Origin: Ewingella americana
GTDB lineage: Bacteria; Pseudomonadota; Gammaproteobacteria; Enterobacterales; Enterobacteriaceae
Direction: 5' to 3'
DNA: 64,000 bases
Assembly: GCF_006438725.1 (NCBI RefSeq)
Contig: NZ_RCZD01000018.1
Span: 1 to 64,000, forward strand
The position numbers and the translations under genes were made by a program. Positions within the stretch are counted from its first letter, which is position 1; every line of letters begins with the position of its first letter. The notes under the pieces are model-generated. The model worked only from the letters and a program-made list of their open reading frames with translations, made no database searches and was not told the DNA's origin. Shown one piece after another: positions 33,935 to 44,250 of this stretch.

Positions 33935-35455
33935 ATGTATAAAAGAGCCAAAACACCCCTATATAAAGGTGCCAATTTGCCCGCTTCGTTACCTTTTGAA
34001 CTCACCGGACTGACCCTTAAGCCGGGGCGAAAGCTCTCCATGCAGCTTTATGACGCGTTGCGTGAATTAATTATAGGGAACCCCAGAAGCAGCGGAGCGA
34101 AACTTCCGGCCAGCCGCGAGTTGGCGGAAATGCTGGATATCTCCCGCAACACGGTGGTTAACGTCTATGAACGTCTGTTCGCCGAAGGTTTTATCGAAAC
34201 GCGGGTGGGGGATGGTACCTATGTCGCGCAACTGCATTCGCCACCCAAAGCCTTACCGTCAGGTGATGTGCTAGCCATTGAGCCGCAGATGCATATCGGA
34301 TACCGCCTGCCCGCTGCGTCTCTCTTTAACCACCACCGCATTCACGAAGGCGCGCCGAAAGCCTTTCGCATCGGCATGCCGGCAATAGATCTTTTCCCTT
34401 TTGACGTATGGGGACGCCTGCAAACCCGCTTTTGGCGCAGTGAACCGGTGGCACATATGGGTTATGGGCATCCGGCGGGGGAGCCGCAGCTGCGGGAACT
34501 GATTGCGCAATATTTGCGCCATGCGCGTGGTTTAAAATGCGATTCTTCGCAAATCGTCATCACGCTGGGCGCGCAACAGGCGATCATGATCTGTTCGGCA
34601 TTATTGTTATGCCCCGAAGATGAAGCGGTGATTGAAAACCCCGGCTACTGGGCCGCCGCCGGCGCGTTCTCTTGTCTGGGGGTAAAAATGCACGGTATCG
34701 GTGTGGATGACGAAGGGTTGCTGACCGCGCAGTTACCGCAGATCCCTAAAGCCCGCATGGCCTACGTCAGCCCCTCATGCCAGTACCCTACCGGCGCCAC
34801 GCTCTCGATGGCACGCCGGATGGAATTATTACAGTGGGCCGAAGAGAAAAAAGCCTGGATCATCGAAGATGATTACGACGGCGAATACCGCTACAGCGGT
34901 ACGCCACTGACTCCGCTGGCGGCGATTGATCAGAGTAACCGGGTGCTGTATATCGGCTCTTTTTCCAAGGTGATGTATCCGGGATTGCGATTAGGCTATC
35001 TGGTGGCGCCGAAGCAGCTGGTGGAGCAATTTTTGCTGGTGCGCACCATGGCCAGCCGCCAGCCACCGATGAATGACCAGATGGCGATGGCACTGTTCCT
35101 CAGTGAAGGACATTTCCAACAGCACAGCCGCCGTATGCGCCGCGCCGCACTGGCACGGCGTGATGCCCTGCTCGAAGCCTGGAATCTGCACCTCAGTCAC
35201 ATTGGTGACATGCCGCTGGTCTCCTCAGGTCTGCATGTCACGATTCGATTACCCACTCTCGAAAAAGAACAGAGTCTGATTGCGCTGGCGCTTTCTGCAG
35301 GAATCGAAATCACGCCACTTAGCGCATCCTGGTTACCCGGCAGTTCAGAGACGCAAAATGGCCGCTACGGGCTGGTGCTGGGTTTTGCCTGTGTAAAGGT
35401 CCCTGATATTGTTCTGGCGGTCGAAACCTTAAAACGCATCTGGCCGCAGCCGTAG
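33935..35455 (+). CDS. MocR/PdxR-family regulator (GntR HTH fused to aminotransferase domain)
   Basis: A 506-residue fusion: a GntR winged helix (residues about 30-100, KLPASRELAEMLDISRNTVVNVYERL) and a fold-type I aminotransferase domain. The PLP lysine is K345 (GSFSKVMYPGLRLGYL), and DDYDGEYRY supplies the PLP-ring Asp. Such proteins sense PLP alone or with an amino compound. It is divergent from the amidohydrolase with only 92 bases between starts, so it probably controls that cluster and itself. The start is uncertain: TTG at 33977 with AAAGG upstream would also give a complete HTH. Confidence 0.85.
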   Translation: MYKRAKTPLYKGANLPASLPFELTGLTLKPGRKLSMQLYDALRELIIGNPRSSGAKLPASRELAEMLDISRNTVVNVYERLFAEGFIETRVGDGTYVAQLHSPPKALPSGDVLAIEPQMHIGYRLPAASLFNHHRIHEGAPKAFRIGMPAIDLFPFDVWGRLQTRFWRSEPVAHMGYGHPAGEPQLRELIAQYLRHARGLKCDSSQIVITLGAQQAIMICSALLLCPEDEAVIENPGYWAAAGAFSCLGVKMHGIGVDDEGLLTAQLPQIPKARMAYVSPSCQYPTGATLSMARRMELLQWAEEKKAWIIEDDYDGEYRYSGTPLTPLAAIDQSNRVLYIGSFSKVMYPGLRLGYLVAPKQLVEQFLLVRTMASRQPPMNDQMAMALFLSEGHFQQHSRRMRRAALARRDALLEAWNLHLSHIGDMPLVSSGLHVTIRLPTLEKEQSLIALALSAGIEITPLSASWLPGSSETQNGRYGLVLGFACVKVPDIVLAVETLKRIWPQP

Positions 35456-35512
35456 CCCGGCAGAGCTTCATTAACCCCGCTGTTTACGCGGGCGCTGCTC
35501 AGATTGTGACCG

Positions 35513-35563
35513 TCGTCATAAAACTGTCATATTAAGTACATTTTACTGTCACCAAACTGTCCT
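35513..35563 (+). promoter_or_regulatory. PhoB box array upstream of pstS
   Basis: PhoB half-sites at 11-base spacing: TCGTCAT (35513), CTGTCAT (35524), a degenerate copy (35535), CTGTCAC (35546) and CTGTCCT (35557). This predicts strong induction by phosphate starvation through PhoR/PhoB. Confidence 0.88.
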
Positions 35564-35651
35564 ATTTTCCTCCTGTGCCAAACACTTTATCAATCTCGAA
35601 CTGGGTCGAATACCTTTGCTCGAACAAATAAGAAACCACTAGGAGTGGAAC

Positions 35652-36692
35652 ATGAAATTGATGCGTAACACCGTCGCCGGTCTTGTAGCAGCGACTTTTT
35701 CCCTCACAGCAATGTCTGCTTTCGCTGCTAGTAATCTGACTGGCGCTGGCGGTACCTTCCCTGCACCTGTATATGCCAAATGGGCTGACGCTTATCAAAA
35801 AGCCACCGGCAATCAGGTTAACTATCAGGGCATCGGTTCTTCCGGTGGCGTAAAACAAATCATTGCTAAAACCGTTGATTTCGGTGCGTCTGACGCCCCG
35901 ATGAAAGAAGAAGATCTGAATAAAAACGGTCTTTTCCAGTTCCCTACCGTGATCGGTGGCGTCGTACTGGCGGTTAACCTCCCTGGTATCAAATCAGGTC
36001 AGCTGACGCTGGACGGTGCAACGCTGGGTGATATCTACCTCGGCAAAATCAAAAAATGGAACGACGCGGCGATCACCAAGCTGAACCCAGGCGTGAAACT
36101 GCCAGATACCAACATCGCGGTTGTTCGCCGTGCTGATGGCTCCGGTACTTCTTTCGTCTTCACCAGCTACCTGGCTAAAGTCAGCGCTGAATGGAAAGAT
36201 AAAATCGGTGCAGGCTCTACGGTCAACTGGCCAACCGGTCTTGGCGGCAAGGGTAACGACGGCGTAGCGGCATTTGTACAGCGTCTGCCTGGTTCAATCG
36301 GTTACGTTGAATACGCTTACGCGAAACAAAACAGCCTGGCCTACACCAAACTGGTTGATGCTGACGGCAAATCGATCAGCCCGACGGAAGAGTCCTTCAG
36401 TGCAGCCGCTAAAGGCGCTGACTGGAGCAAAACCTTCGCTCAGGACCTGACTAATCAGAAAGGCGATAACGCCTGGCCAATCAGTTCCACCACCTTCATT
36501 CTGATTTACAAAAATCAGTCGAATGCAGAACACGGCGCTGAAGTGCTGAAGTTCTTCGACTGGGCTTATAAGAATGGCGGCAAACTGACCACCGATCTGG
36601 ATTACGCCACTTTGCCAAAAGCTGTCGTTGAACAAGTTCGTGCCGCATGGAAGACCAATATTAAAGACAGCAGCGGTAAAGCCCTTTACTAA
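35652..36692 (+). CDS. pstS: Phosphate ABC transporter periplasmic binding protein
   Basis: Binds inorganic phosphate in the periplasm. A Sec signal peptide occupies about residues 1-25 (ending SAFA|AS); the mature protein starts [12 protein letters not shown], and the phosphate-contacting loops [10 protein letters not shown] and [10 protein letters not shown] are intact. 346 residues, matching E. coli PstS. First gene of pstSCAB-phoU. Confidence 0.97.
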   Translation: MKLMRNTVAGLVAATFSLTAMSAFAASNLTGAGGTFPAPVYAKWADAYQKATGNQVNYQGIGSSGGVKQIIAKTVDFGASDAPMKEEDLNKNGLFQFPTVIGGVVLAVNLPGIKSGQLTLDGATLGDIYLGKIKKWNDAAITKLNPGVKLPDTNIAVVRRADGSGTSFVFTSYLAKVSAEWKDKIGAGSTVNWPTGLGGKGNDGVAAFVQRLPGSIGYVEYAYAKQNSLAYTKLVDADGKSISPTEESFSAAAKGADWSKTFAQDLTNQKGDNAWPISSTTFILIYKNQSNAEHGAEVLKFFDWAYKNGGKLTTDLDYATLPKAVVEQVRAAWKTNIKDSSGKALY

Positions 36693-36740
36693 CTGGTATC
36701 TAAACTCGCGGCTGAGTTAGAGTATGAGATGTTGTACCTC

Positions 36741-36766
36741 ATTCCCTCTCCATCAGGAGAGGGAAT
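36741..36766 (+). repeat. pstS-pstC intercistronic hairpin
   Basis: ATTCCCTCTCC-ATCA-GGAGAGGGAAT, a perfect 11-base stem without a T run. It probably protects the pstS mRNA and explains higher PstS than PstCAB levels. Confidence 0.65.
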
Positions 36767-36790
36767 TAAATCTGAAGAGAAGAGAGTGGT

Positions 36791-37747
36791 ATGGCTGAAT
36801 ACAAGCCGTCTATCAAAGCACCAAGTAAAAATGGGGACATCATTTTCGGCGCGCTGGTTAAGCTGGCAGCGCTGATTGTGCTATTGCTGCTGGGCGGTAT
36901 TATCGTCTCGCTGTTTATTGCCTCGTTACCCAGCATTGAAAAATTTGGATTGTCCTTCCTGTGGAATAAAACCTGGGATGCCCCGAATGAGCAATTCGGT
37001 GCGCTGGTACCTATTTACGGTACCGTTGTGACCTCGATTATCGCCTTGCTGATCGCTGTACCTGTCAGCTTCGGTATCGCACTCTTCCTGACTGAACTGG
37101 CACCGAACTGGCTACGTCGCCCGTTGGGTATTGCTATTGAACTGCTGGCGGCTATTCCCAGTATCGTTTACGGCATGTGGGGCCTGTTCGTCTTCGCTCC
37201 ACTGTTTGCTACTTATTTCCAGACCCCGGTCGGCGACGTGCTGTCCGGTATCCCGATTGTCGGTGCGCTGTTTGCCGGTCCGGGGTTCGGTATTGGTATT
37301 TTGGCCGCAGGTGTGATCCTCGCCATCATGATCATCCCGTACATTGCCTCCGTCATGCGTGACGTGTTTGAGCAGACGCCGGTGATGATGAAAGAATCGG
37401 CTTACGGCATCGGTTGTACGACGTGGGAAGTGATCTGGCGCATCGTGCTGCCGTTCACCAAAAACGGCGTGATTGGCGGCATTATGCTGGGCCTTGGCCG
37501 TGCTCTCGGTGAAACGATGGCGGTGACCTTTATCATCGGTAACACCTACCAGCTCGACAGCGCCTCACTGTATATGCCGGGCAACAGTATTACCTCGGCG
37601 CTGGCGAACGAATTCGCCGAAGCCGAAGCCGGTCTGCACACTGCGGCTCTGATGGAACTCGGTCTGATCCTGTTTGTTATCACTTTCATCGTACTGGCCT
37701 TGTCCAAAGTGATGATCCTGCGTCTTGCTAAGAAAGAGGGCCGCTAA
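36791..37747 (+). CDS. pstC: Phosphate ABC transporter permease PstC
   Basis: A 318-residue permease with six membrane helices and the ABC-permease EAA-like loop ([21 protein letters not shown]...[10 protein letters not shown]). pstA starts directly after its stop codon. Confidence 0.97.
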   Translation: MAEYKPSIKAPSKNGDIIFGALVKLAALIVLLLLGGIIVSLFIASLPSIEKFGLSFLWNKTWDAPNEQFGALVPIYGTVVTSIIALLIAVPVSFGIALFLTELAPNWLRRPLGIAIELLAAIPSIVYGMWGLFVFAPLFATYFQTPVGDVLSGIPIVGALFAGPGFGIGILAAGVILAIMIIPYIASVMRDVFEQTPVMMKESAYGIGCTTWEVIWRIVLPFTKNGVIGGIMLGLGRALGETMAVTFIIGNTYQLDSASLYMPGNSITSALANEFAEAEAGLHTAALMELGLILFVITFIVLALSKVMILRLAKKEGR

Positions 37748-38635
37748 ATGACGACGATGGAAATGCAAAGCAACGAAGCACTTTTACAGTCACGCCGCAA
37801 ACGTCAGGCGTGGCGCCGTCAGAAGAACCGCCTCGCGCTGTTGCTGTCGATGGCGACCATGGCCTTTGGCCTGTTCTGGCTGGTATGGATCCTGTTTACC
37901 ACGGTCGTCAAAGGTGTCGACGGCATGTCGATGGCACTGTTTACCGAAAACACACCGCCACCTAATACCGCCGGCGGCGGGCTGGCTAACGCCATCGCGG
38001 GCAGTGGATTGCTGATTTTATGGGCAACGGTAATTGGTACGCCGCTCGGCGTTCTGGCCGGTGTTTATCTGGCGGAATATGGCCGTAAATCCTGGCTGGC
38101 CGAAGTGATTCGCTTCATCAACGACATTTTGCTTTCCGCGCCGTCGATTGTGGTGGGGTTGTTCGTCTACACCATTGTGGTGGCGAAAATGGGTCACTTC
38201 TCCGGCTGGGCGGGCGTTCTGGCGCTGGCGTTGTTACAAATTCCGATTGTTATCCGTACCACGGAAAACATGCTCAAACTGGTACCGGACAGCCTGCGTG
38301 AAGCGGCTTACGCGCTGGGTACACCGAAGTGGAAGATGATCTCGGCCATCACGCTGAAAGCCTCTGTCTCCGGCATCATGACCGGTATCTTGCTGGCGAT
38401 TGCCCGTATTGCCGGGGAAACCGCACCGCTGCTGTTTACGTCGCTCTCCAACCAGTTCTGGAGCACCGACATGATGCAGCCGATTGCCAACCTGCCGGTG
38501 ACCATCTTCAAATTTGCCATGAGCCCGTTTGGTGAGTGGCAGCAGCTGGCCTGGGCGGGTGTACTGCTGATCACTGTGTGCGTGCTGGTGCTGAACATTC
38601 TGGCGCGTGTGATTTTCGCCCAGAAGAAGCAATAA
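37748..38635 (+). CDS. pstA: Phosphate ABC transporter permease PstA
   Basis: A 295-residue permease with six membrane helices and the EAA-type loop [15 protein letters not shown]...[10 protein letters not shown]. The charged N-terminus (residues 14-27, [13 protein letters not shown]) and [14 protein letters not shown] match E. coli PstA. Confidence 0.97.
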   Translation: MTTMEMQSNEALLQSRRKRQAWRRQKNRLALLLSMATMAFGLFWLVWILFTTVVKGVDGMSMALFTENTPPPNTAGGGLANAIAGSGLLILWATVIGTPLGVLAGVYLAEYGRKSWLAEVIRFINDILLSAPSIVVGLFVYTIVVAKMGHFSGWAGVLALALLQIPIVIRTTENMLKLVPDSLREAAYALGTPKWKMISAITLKASVSGIMTGILLAIARIAGETAPLLFTSLSNQFWSTDMMQPIANLPVTIFKFAMSPFGEWQQLAWAGVLLITVCVLVLNILARVIFAQKKQ

Positions 38636-38732
38636 GCGAATTCATTATTGAGGGCTGGCGATCCCGGCTGCCCTCACTGTTTACCCGGCGTCGCCACGCG
38701 GCGCGCGAAAGATAAAAGAGAGATGTCTGAGA

Positions 38733-39500
38733 ATGACTGATGCATCCAACAGCAAAATCCAGGTTCGCGACCTGAACTTTTATTACGGCAAATTCCACGC
38801 GCTGAAAAATATTTCCCTGGATATCGCCAAAAACGAAGTCACGGCTTTCATCGGCCCATCGGGCTGCGGTAAATCGACGTTGCTGCGTACGTTGAACAAA
38901 ATGTATCAGCTGTACCCCGATCAGCGAGCAGAAGGCGAAATCCTGCTCGATGGCGAAAATATTCTGGTCGATAAACAGGACATCGCGCTGTTGCGTGCCA
39001 AAGTCGGCATGGTCTTCCAGAAGCCGACACCGTTCCCGATGTCGATTTACGACAACATCGCCTTCGGCGTCCGTCTGTTTGAAAAGTTGTCGCGTACCGA
39101 TATGGATGAGCGTGTGCAGTGGGCGCTGACCAAGGCGGCGCTGTGGAACGAGTCGAAAGATAAACTGCACCAGAGCGGCTACAGCCTGTCTGGTGGCCAA
39201 CAACAGCGTCTGTGCATCGCGCGCGGTATTGCCATCCGCCCTGACGTACTGCTGCTCGATGAGCCATGTTCGGCACTGGACCCTATCTCCACCGGTCGTA
39301 TTGAAGAGCTGATCACTGAGCTAAAGTCTGACTACACCGTGGTTATCGTCACGCACAATATGCAGCAGGCGGCGCGCTGTTCTGACCGTACGGCGTTTAT
39401 GTATTTGGGCGAATTGATCGAATACAGCGATACCGACTCCCTCTTTACTTCTCCTGCGCGTAAGCAGACGGAAGACTACATTACTGGCCGCTACGGTTGA
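38733..39500 (+). CDS. pstB: Phosphate ABC transporter ATP-binding protein
   Basis: A 255-residue ATPase with Walker [10 protein letters not shown] (41-49), signature [14 protein letters not shown] and Walker [13 protein letters not shown]. It drives phosphate uptake and takes part with PhoU in signalling phosphate sufficiency to PhoR. Confidence 0.98.
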   Translation: MTDASNSKIQVRDLNFYYGKFHALKNISLDIAKNEVTAFIGPSGCGKSTLLRTLNKMYQLYPDQRAEGEILLDGENILVDKQDIALLRAKVGMVFQKPTPFPMSIYDNIAFGVRLFEKLSRTDMDERVQWALTKAALWNESKDKLHQSGYSLSGGQQQRLCIARGIAIRPDVLLLDEPCSALDPISTGRIEELITELKSDYTVVIVTHNMQQAARCSDRTAFMYLGELIEYSDTDSLFTSPARKQTEDYITGRYG

Positions 39501-39510
39501 GGTAAGAAAA

Positions 39511-40242
39511 ATGGATAACCTGAACTTAAACAAACATATTTCCGGCCAGTTCAATGCAGAGCTTGAGCACATCCGTACCCAGGTACTGGCGATGGGCGGG
39601 CTGGTGGAACAACAACTGACCGACGCCATTACCGCGATGCACAATCAGGATGGCGAACTGGCGCAGCAGGTCATCAAAGGCGATGACAAAGTGAATATGA
39701 TGGAAGTGGCGATTGATGAAGCCTGCGTGCGCATTATTGCTAAACGCCAGCCGACCGCCAGTGACTTACGTTTAGTCATGGCGATCATCAAAACCATTTC
39801 CGAGCTGGAACGTATCGGCGACGTGGCAGATAAAATCTGCCGCACGGCGCTGGAGAAATTCTCGCATTTGCATCAGCCGTTGCTGGTCAGCCTGGAGTCT
39901 CTGGGTCGCCACACCGTGCAGATGCTGCATGATGTGCTCGATGCCTTTGCCCGTATGGATCTCGACGAAGCGGTGCGTATTTACCGTGAAGACAAGAAAG
40001 TGGATCAGGAATATGAAGGCATTGTGCGCCAGCTGATGACCTACATGATGGAAGATCCACGTACCATTCCCAGTGTGCTGACCGCGCTGTTCTGCGCCCG
40101 CTCTATTGAGCGCATCGGTGACCGTTGTCAGAACATCTGTGAATTCATCTTCTACTTCGTCAAAGGTCAGGATTTCCGTCACGTAGGCGGTGATGCGTTG
40201 GACAAATTACTGACTGAAAATAAAACAGACAAAAAAGAGTAA
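39511..40242 (+). CDS. phoU: Phosphate signalling protein PhoU
   Basis: A 243-residue protein of two three-helix bundles carrying the metal-binding E/D-rich helices ([15 protein letters not shown] and [16 protein letters not shown]). It connects the Pst transporter to the PhoR sensor and represses the Pho regulon when phosphate is plentiful. Last gene of the operon. Confidence 0.97.
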   Translation: MDNLNLNKHISGQFNAELEHIRTQVLAMGGLVEQQLTDAITAMHNQDGELAQQVIKGDDKVNMMEVAIDEACVRIIAKRQPTASDLRLVMAIIKTISELERIGDVADKICRTALEKFSHLHQPLLVSLESLGRHTVQMLHDVLDAFARMDLDEAVRIYREDKKVDQEYEGIVRQLMTYMMEDPRTIPSVLTALFCARSIERIGDRCQNICEFIFYFVKGQDFRHVGGDALDKLLTENKTDKKE

Positions 40243-40254
40243 ATTGTTGTCTGC

Positions 40255-40300
40255 GCTAAAAACAGCAAAGGCCTCGTATGAGGCCTTTGCTGTTTTTAGC
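40255..40300. terminator. Bidirectional terminator between phoU and yieH
   Basis: A perfect 21-base stem (GCTAAAAACAG... / ...CTGTTTTTAGC) with a GTAT loop. A and T runs on both sides suit termination from either strand. Confidence 0.9.
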
Positions 40301-40361
40301 GACCGGGCCCCAGAAAGTCACCATTGCGGTACTCAGTTACCCTCTGTGCAGCACGGCATCC

Positions 40362-41027
40362 TTAACGGGTGATGTGATAACCCATGTCACGCCACAACGC
40401 GGGCAGTTCGTGCATGTGGTAAAAAACAGTGACTAATGGATGGTCGATCGGCGGATTGTGCGGATCGGCGCAGTAGTAAAATACCGGGATCCCGGCGGCA
40501 ATGCCCGCCTGGGCGCCAGCCACGGAATCCTCCACCAGAATGCAGCGGTCGATATCTATCTGCATCACTTCCGCCGCTTTGTACAGTACCGCCGGGTCCG
40601 GTTTCCAGCGTTGCAAATCATAGCCGCTGAACAGGTTATCGCCCATAAACGGCAACAGACCGGTTTTTCCCAGTGACATCTGCATTTTGCTCACCGGGCC
40701 ATTGGACACCACGCACATCGGTACCGTGATTTGCTCGAGCACTTCACGCGCGCCTTCAATCGGTTGTAGTTTGCTGTCGAACAGTCGGGCAACGTGCTGG
40801 CGGAACACCACTTCCATCTCCTCTTTCGGTACGTCCAGCCCCTGCTCTTTATTGATGATGGCGATGATCTCGTAAAGTTTTACCCCTTTGTAGGTTTTGT
40901 ACATCTCATCAAAAGAGACCCTAACGCCGAAATGCGCGAACATTTCCACGTAGGCTTCACAACAGAGCAGTTCGCTGTCGACCAGCGTACCGTCACAGTC
41001 AAAAAGCACACATTTAATCGGGGACAT
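40362..41027 (-). CDS. yieH: HAD-family phosphatase YieH (6-phosphogluconate phosphatase-type)
   Basis: A 221-residue haloacid dehalogenase phosphatase. Motif I is FDCDGTLVDSE (Asp9/Asp11 region), motif II is VVSNGP, and motifs III/IV are RWKPDP and LVEDSVAGAQAG. E. coli YieH dephosphorylates 6-phosphogluconate and other small phosphates. It converges with the pst operon and is divergent from adeP. Confidence 0.9.
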   Translation of the reverse strand: MSPIKCVLFDCDGTLVDSELLCCEAYVEMFAHFGVRVSFDEMYKTYKGVKLYEIIAIINKEQGLDVPKEEMEVVFRQHVARLFDSKLQPIEGAREVLEQITVPMCVVSNGPVSKMQMSLGKTGLLPFMGDNLFSGYDLQRWKPDPAVLYKAAEVMQIDIDRCILVEDSVAGAQAGIAAGIPVFYYCADPHNPPIDHPLVTVFYHMHELPALWRDMGYHITR

Positions 41028-41188
41028 CGTTCTTCCTTAGACATTTCGCATTATTGGCTCAACTCTAACCCGAACAGAGTGAAATGTGCCGTTAAATGCC
41101 AGAAAAAAGAGTGTGAGCTGCATCAAAAATGGCACTTTTTGGGTTAGGATAGCCTTCGACCGCCATTCCCCCTTTTTCGGAACTCATA

Positions 41189-42526
41189 ATGAGCAAACCA
41201 CAAAGCAATGTCTCCAGCGGACAGGGCCTGTTCGAACGTCTGTTTAAACTGACGCAACACGGCACTTCCGTTCGTACTGAAACTATCGCCGGGCTGACCA
41301 CGTTCCTGACCATGGTCTATATCGTGTTCGTGAACCCGCAGATCCTCGGTGTGGCAGGCATGGATAAGCAAGCCGTCTTCGTGACCACCTGTCTGATTGC
41401 CGCCTTCGGCAGTATCCTGATGGGCCTGATTGCTAACCTGCCAGTGGCTTTGGCCCCTGCGATGGGCCTGAATGCGTTCTTCGCCTTTGTGGTGGTTGGC
41501 GCGATGGGTATTTCATGGCAAATCGGTATGGGTGCTATCTTCTGGGGCGCAATCGGTTTCCTCTTGCTGACCATTTTCCGTATCCGCTACTGGATGATAG
41601 CCAACATTCCGGCCAGTTTGCGCATCGGTATCACTGCCGGTATCGGGTTATTCATCGGAATGATGGGGCTGAAAAACGCGGGTATTATTGTGCCGAACGC
41701 GGACACGATCGTGACTATCGGCAACCTGACGTCGCATAATGTGCTGCTCGGCGCGCTGGGCTTTTTCATCATTGCGGTTCTGGCGTCGCGCAACATTCAT
41801 GCTGCCGTGCTGGTGTCTATCGTGGTGACCACGGTGATTGGTCTGGCAATTGGTGATGTCCACTATGTGGGAATCTTCTCGATGCCGCCAAGCGTGATGT
41901 CGGTGGTCGGTCAGGTTGATATAAAAGGGGCGCTGAATATTGGTCTGGCGGGGGTGATTTTCTCCTTCATGCTGGTCAACCTGTTTGACTCCTCCGGTAC
42001 GCTCATCGGTGTGACCGACAAAGCCGGGTTGACTGACGCCAACGGCAAATTCCCGCAGATGAAACAGGCGCTGTACGTTGACAGTATCGCCTCAGTGGCT
42101 GGTGCGTTTGTCGGGACTTCCTCGGTTACTGCGTATATCGAAAGTTCGTCCGGTGTTTCCGTCGGTGGCCGTACCGGCCTTACCGCTGTCGTGACCGGTA
42201 TTCTGTTCCTGCTGGTGATCTTCATCTCTCCGCTGGCCGGTATGGTGCCTGCTTACGCCGCTGCTGGCGCGCTGATTTACGTCGGTGTATTGATGACCTC
42301 AAGCCTGGCCCGCGTCACCTGGGATGACCTGACCGAAGCCGTACCGGCGTTTGTCACTGCGGTGATGATGCCATTCAGCTTCTCGATCACCGAAGGTATC
42401 GCACTCGGCTTTATCTCCTACGTGGTGATGAAACTCGGTACTGGCCGCTGGAGAGAAATCAGCCCGTGTGTGGTGGTGGTTGCGCTGCTGTTCGTGCTGA
42501 AAATTGTGTTTGTTGACAGCCACTAA
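41189..42526 (+). CDS. adeP: Adenine permease (NCS2/AzgA family)
   Basis: A 445-residue purine:H+ symporter, same length as E. coli AdeP (YieG/PurP) and very similar throughout. Family motifs include LAPAMGLNAFFAF in the third helix, NLFDSSGTLIGV and TSSVTAYIESSSGVSVGGRTGL. About 13 hydrophobic segments. A GGAA ribosome site precedes the ATG. No purine riboswitch was seen in the 161 bases upstream. Confidence 0.92.
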   Translation: MSKPQSNVSSGQGLFERLFKLTQHGTSVRTETIAGLTTFLTMVYIVFVNPQILGVAGMDKQAVFVTTCLIAAFGSILMGLIANLPVALAPAMGLNAFFAFVVVGAMGISWQIGMGAIFWGAIGFLLLTIFRIRYWMIANIPASLRIGITAGIGLFIGMMGLKNAGIIVPNADTIVTIGNLTSHNVLLGALGFFIIAVLASRNIHAAVLVSIVVTTVIGLAIGDVHYVGIFSMPPSVMSVVGQVDIKGALNIGLAGVIFSFMLVNLFDSSGTLIGVTDKAGLTDANGKFPQMKQALYVDSIASVAGAFVGTSSVTAYIESSSGVSVGGRTGLTAVVTGILFLLVIFISPLAGMVPAYAAAGALIYVGVLMTSSLARVTWDDLTEAVPAFVTAVMMPFSFSITEGIALGFISYVVMKLGTGRWREISPCVVVVALLFVLKIVFVDSH

Positions 42527-42544
42527 GCCTTCGACTGACACCAT

Positions 42545-42578
42545 AAAAAAAGCCCGCTAAAACATCAGCGGGCTTTTT
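42545..42578. terminator. Bidirectional terminator between adeP and chrR
   Basis: AAAAAAGCCCGCT-N8-AGCGGGCTTTTTT; serves both converging genes. Confidence 0.93.
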
Positions 42579-42596
42579 TGTGTCTGCGCGGTGGCG

Positions 42597-43169
42597 TTAT
42601 TTCAGCGCTACCCGGCGGGTGTGATCAGCGAACGCGGTCAGTTGGCCAGTCAGGAAATCGAGCGTGCCTTGTTCCACCACTTCACCAATCTGCTCATCCA
42701 CTTTGCTCTGAATCACGCCCCCCATAAATTCAGGACGGTTCATCACCATTGCGTCGAGGAACACCAGGATCTGGCGCAGGTGATACTGGCAGCGTGCGCC
42801 GCCAATCGGCCCCATAGAACTGGTCTGGATCAACACTGGCTTACTGGCCAGCGGCTGATTGGGCAGACGCGATAACCAGTCGATGGCATTTTTCAGGCCG
42901 CCGGGCACCGAATAGTTATATTCCGGGGTCACGATGATCACGCCGTCGGCCTGACGGATCTGTTCCGCGATGGCCTCAATATCAGCTGGGAAGCCTTCTC
43001 CCTGTTGAATATCTGCATCGTACAACGGCAGGCTGCCTATCGATGGCAAAGCCTCAATCGTAACACCGGCCGGGGCCAGTTTTGGCAAAGTGCGGGCGAT
43101 CATGGCGTTGTAAGAGCCCTTACGCAGGCTACCTAACAGTGTGACAAACTTCAGTGGTTGCGTTGACAT
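42597..43169 (-). CDS. chrR: NADPH-dependent FMN reductase / quinone reductase ChrR (YieF)
   Basis: A 190-residue flavodoxin-like reductase that reduces quinones and, in E. coli, chromate. The FMN phosphate loop is LGSLRKGSYN near the N-terminus; TPEYNYSVPGGLKNAIDW is the family signature. CAGGAG lies 6 bases before the ATG. Confidence 0.93.
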   Translation of the reverse strand: MSTQPLKFVTLLGSLRKGSYNAMIARTLPKLAPAGVTIEALPSIGSLPLYDADIQQGEGFPADIEAIAEQIRQADGVIIVTPEYNYSVPGGLKNAIDWLSRLPNQPLASKPVLIQTSSMGPIGGARCQYHLRQILVFLDAMVMNRPEFMGGVIQSKVDEQIGEVVEQGTLDFLTGQLTAFADHTRRVALK

Positions 43170-43265
43170 TGACTACTCCTGTTATGGACGGCTTCTGAAA
43201 TGGCGATCAGCCTAAATCTAGACCAGATTGATTGTGCCGGACAGGGCGTGGCCCGGCGAGCAGAA

Positions 43266-43991
43266 TTATTTTGCCGGAGGCAGGCTGGTGAACTTCATAA
43301 AATGCAGCGAGTCGGACTGCTGCTGTGGTGACAGCGTTTGCGTGCGGGTGAAACCGTTGTCTGGGTCATAGCGCCAGCACAATAGCCGGGCGATAGACGG
43401 AGAGTGGGCACAAGCCCAGGTCAGGGAGCCGTCAATGTCACTCATCACCTGCGCTTCGGGCGTCATGACCGAACGGAGGCGGCCCGATGCCGGGTTCAGA
43501 CTCAGGCTCTTTTCGCCATATTCACTCAGACCTGACAGTTTCAGCATACTTTGACGAATACACCAGAGCTGAAGTGCAGACTCCACCGGATCGCTTTGCA
43601 GGTTTATCCATGTCTGTTCAACAGCGGACAGCGACGCCTGCTGTTGCTGATTGATCAGCGCGCTTCGGGCATGAATGATCTCCAGATCCAGCCCGACCTT
43701 ACCTTCGCTGCTGAGCATCACGCCAGCCGTGCTGCCTGCAAAGGCCAGACTGAAGTCAGGCAGATTGGGCGATTCGAAGCTTGGCCGCCCGCTGGGCAAA
43801 ATGATGATAGAGGGCAACTCGGTGATGCCGTACAGATAAAACATCATTTCTGCCAGCAGAACACGGCCGGTCAGGAAACGCTTACGCTGTTTTTCGGAAA
43901 GAGTTCTTGCGGATAAAATTACGTTGGTGGGAAGGCGGTGAGTATCCGGCTCTGGATCCGCTGCTACCCATTTAGCAAAATGGCACGCCAT
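43266..43991 (-). CDS. 4'-phosphopantetheinyl transferase superfamily protein, probably degenerate
   Basis: A 241-residue protein with the weak outline of an Sfp/AcpT-type transferase: GRVLLAEM near residue 42, GRPSF at 68-72 and the metal motif GLDLEI with D102 and E104. Two key places are altered: the usual W-x-x-K-E-A helix reads W143-C-I-R-Q-S, with the metal-ligand Glu replaced by Gln147, and the usual SHS/SHT motif reads AFAGS. No acyl- or peptidyl-carrier gene is nearby. It may be inactive or have changed role. GGAG precedes the ATG. Confidence 0.6.
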   Translation of the reverse strand: MACHFAKWVAADPEPDTHRLPTNVILSARTLSEKQRKRFLTGRVLLAEMMFYLYGITELPSIIILPSGRPSFESPNLPDFSLAFAGSTAGVMLSSEGKVGLDLEIIHARSALINQQQQASLSAVEQTWINLQSDPVESALQLWCIRQSMLKLSGLSEYGEKSLSLNPASGRLRSVMTPEAQVMSDIDGSLTWACAHSPSIARLLCWRYDPDNGFTRTQTLSPQQQSDSLHFMKFTSLPPAK

Positions 43992-44250
43992 TGTTCACTC
44001 CATGATTAATGGTTCGGCTTATTTTCTCTCAGGGCTAAAAGAATAGCATTAAGAGAAATCATTAAAAACTGCTTAAAAGCTGCTTAAAAACCAGTTTTAA
44101 ATGCATTTTTCATGCTTAAAAAAACAGTAAAGGAGGAAAAAGGTGAGCGGCTTCACATCGTTATGTCGTTTAGGTGAGGATTACATGTCGGACGCTATTT
44201 TTGATGGCGTTTGATCCCGTGTGCTAAACGATATATCCGCAAAAAGCACA

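Noticed and set aside
41028-41188. Purine riboswitch upstream of adeP
   Set aside because: No three-way junction or conserved purine-aptamer core can be found in the 161 bases.
44090-44130. Repeated CTGCTTAAAA words as a possible operator or CRISPR-like repeat
   Set aside because: Only two copies of a short A+T-rich word, no spacers and no dyad.
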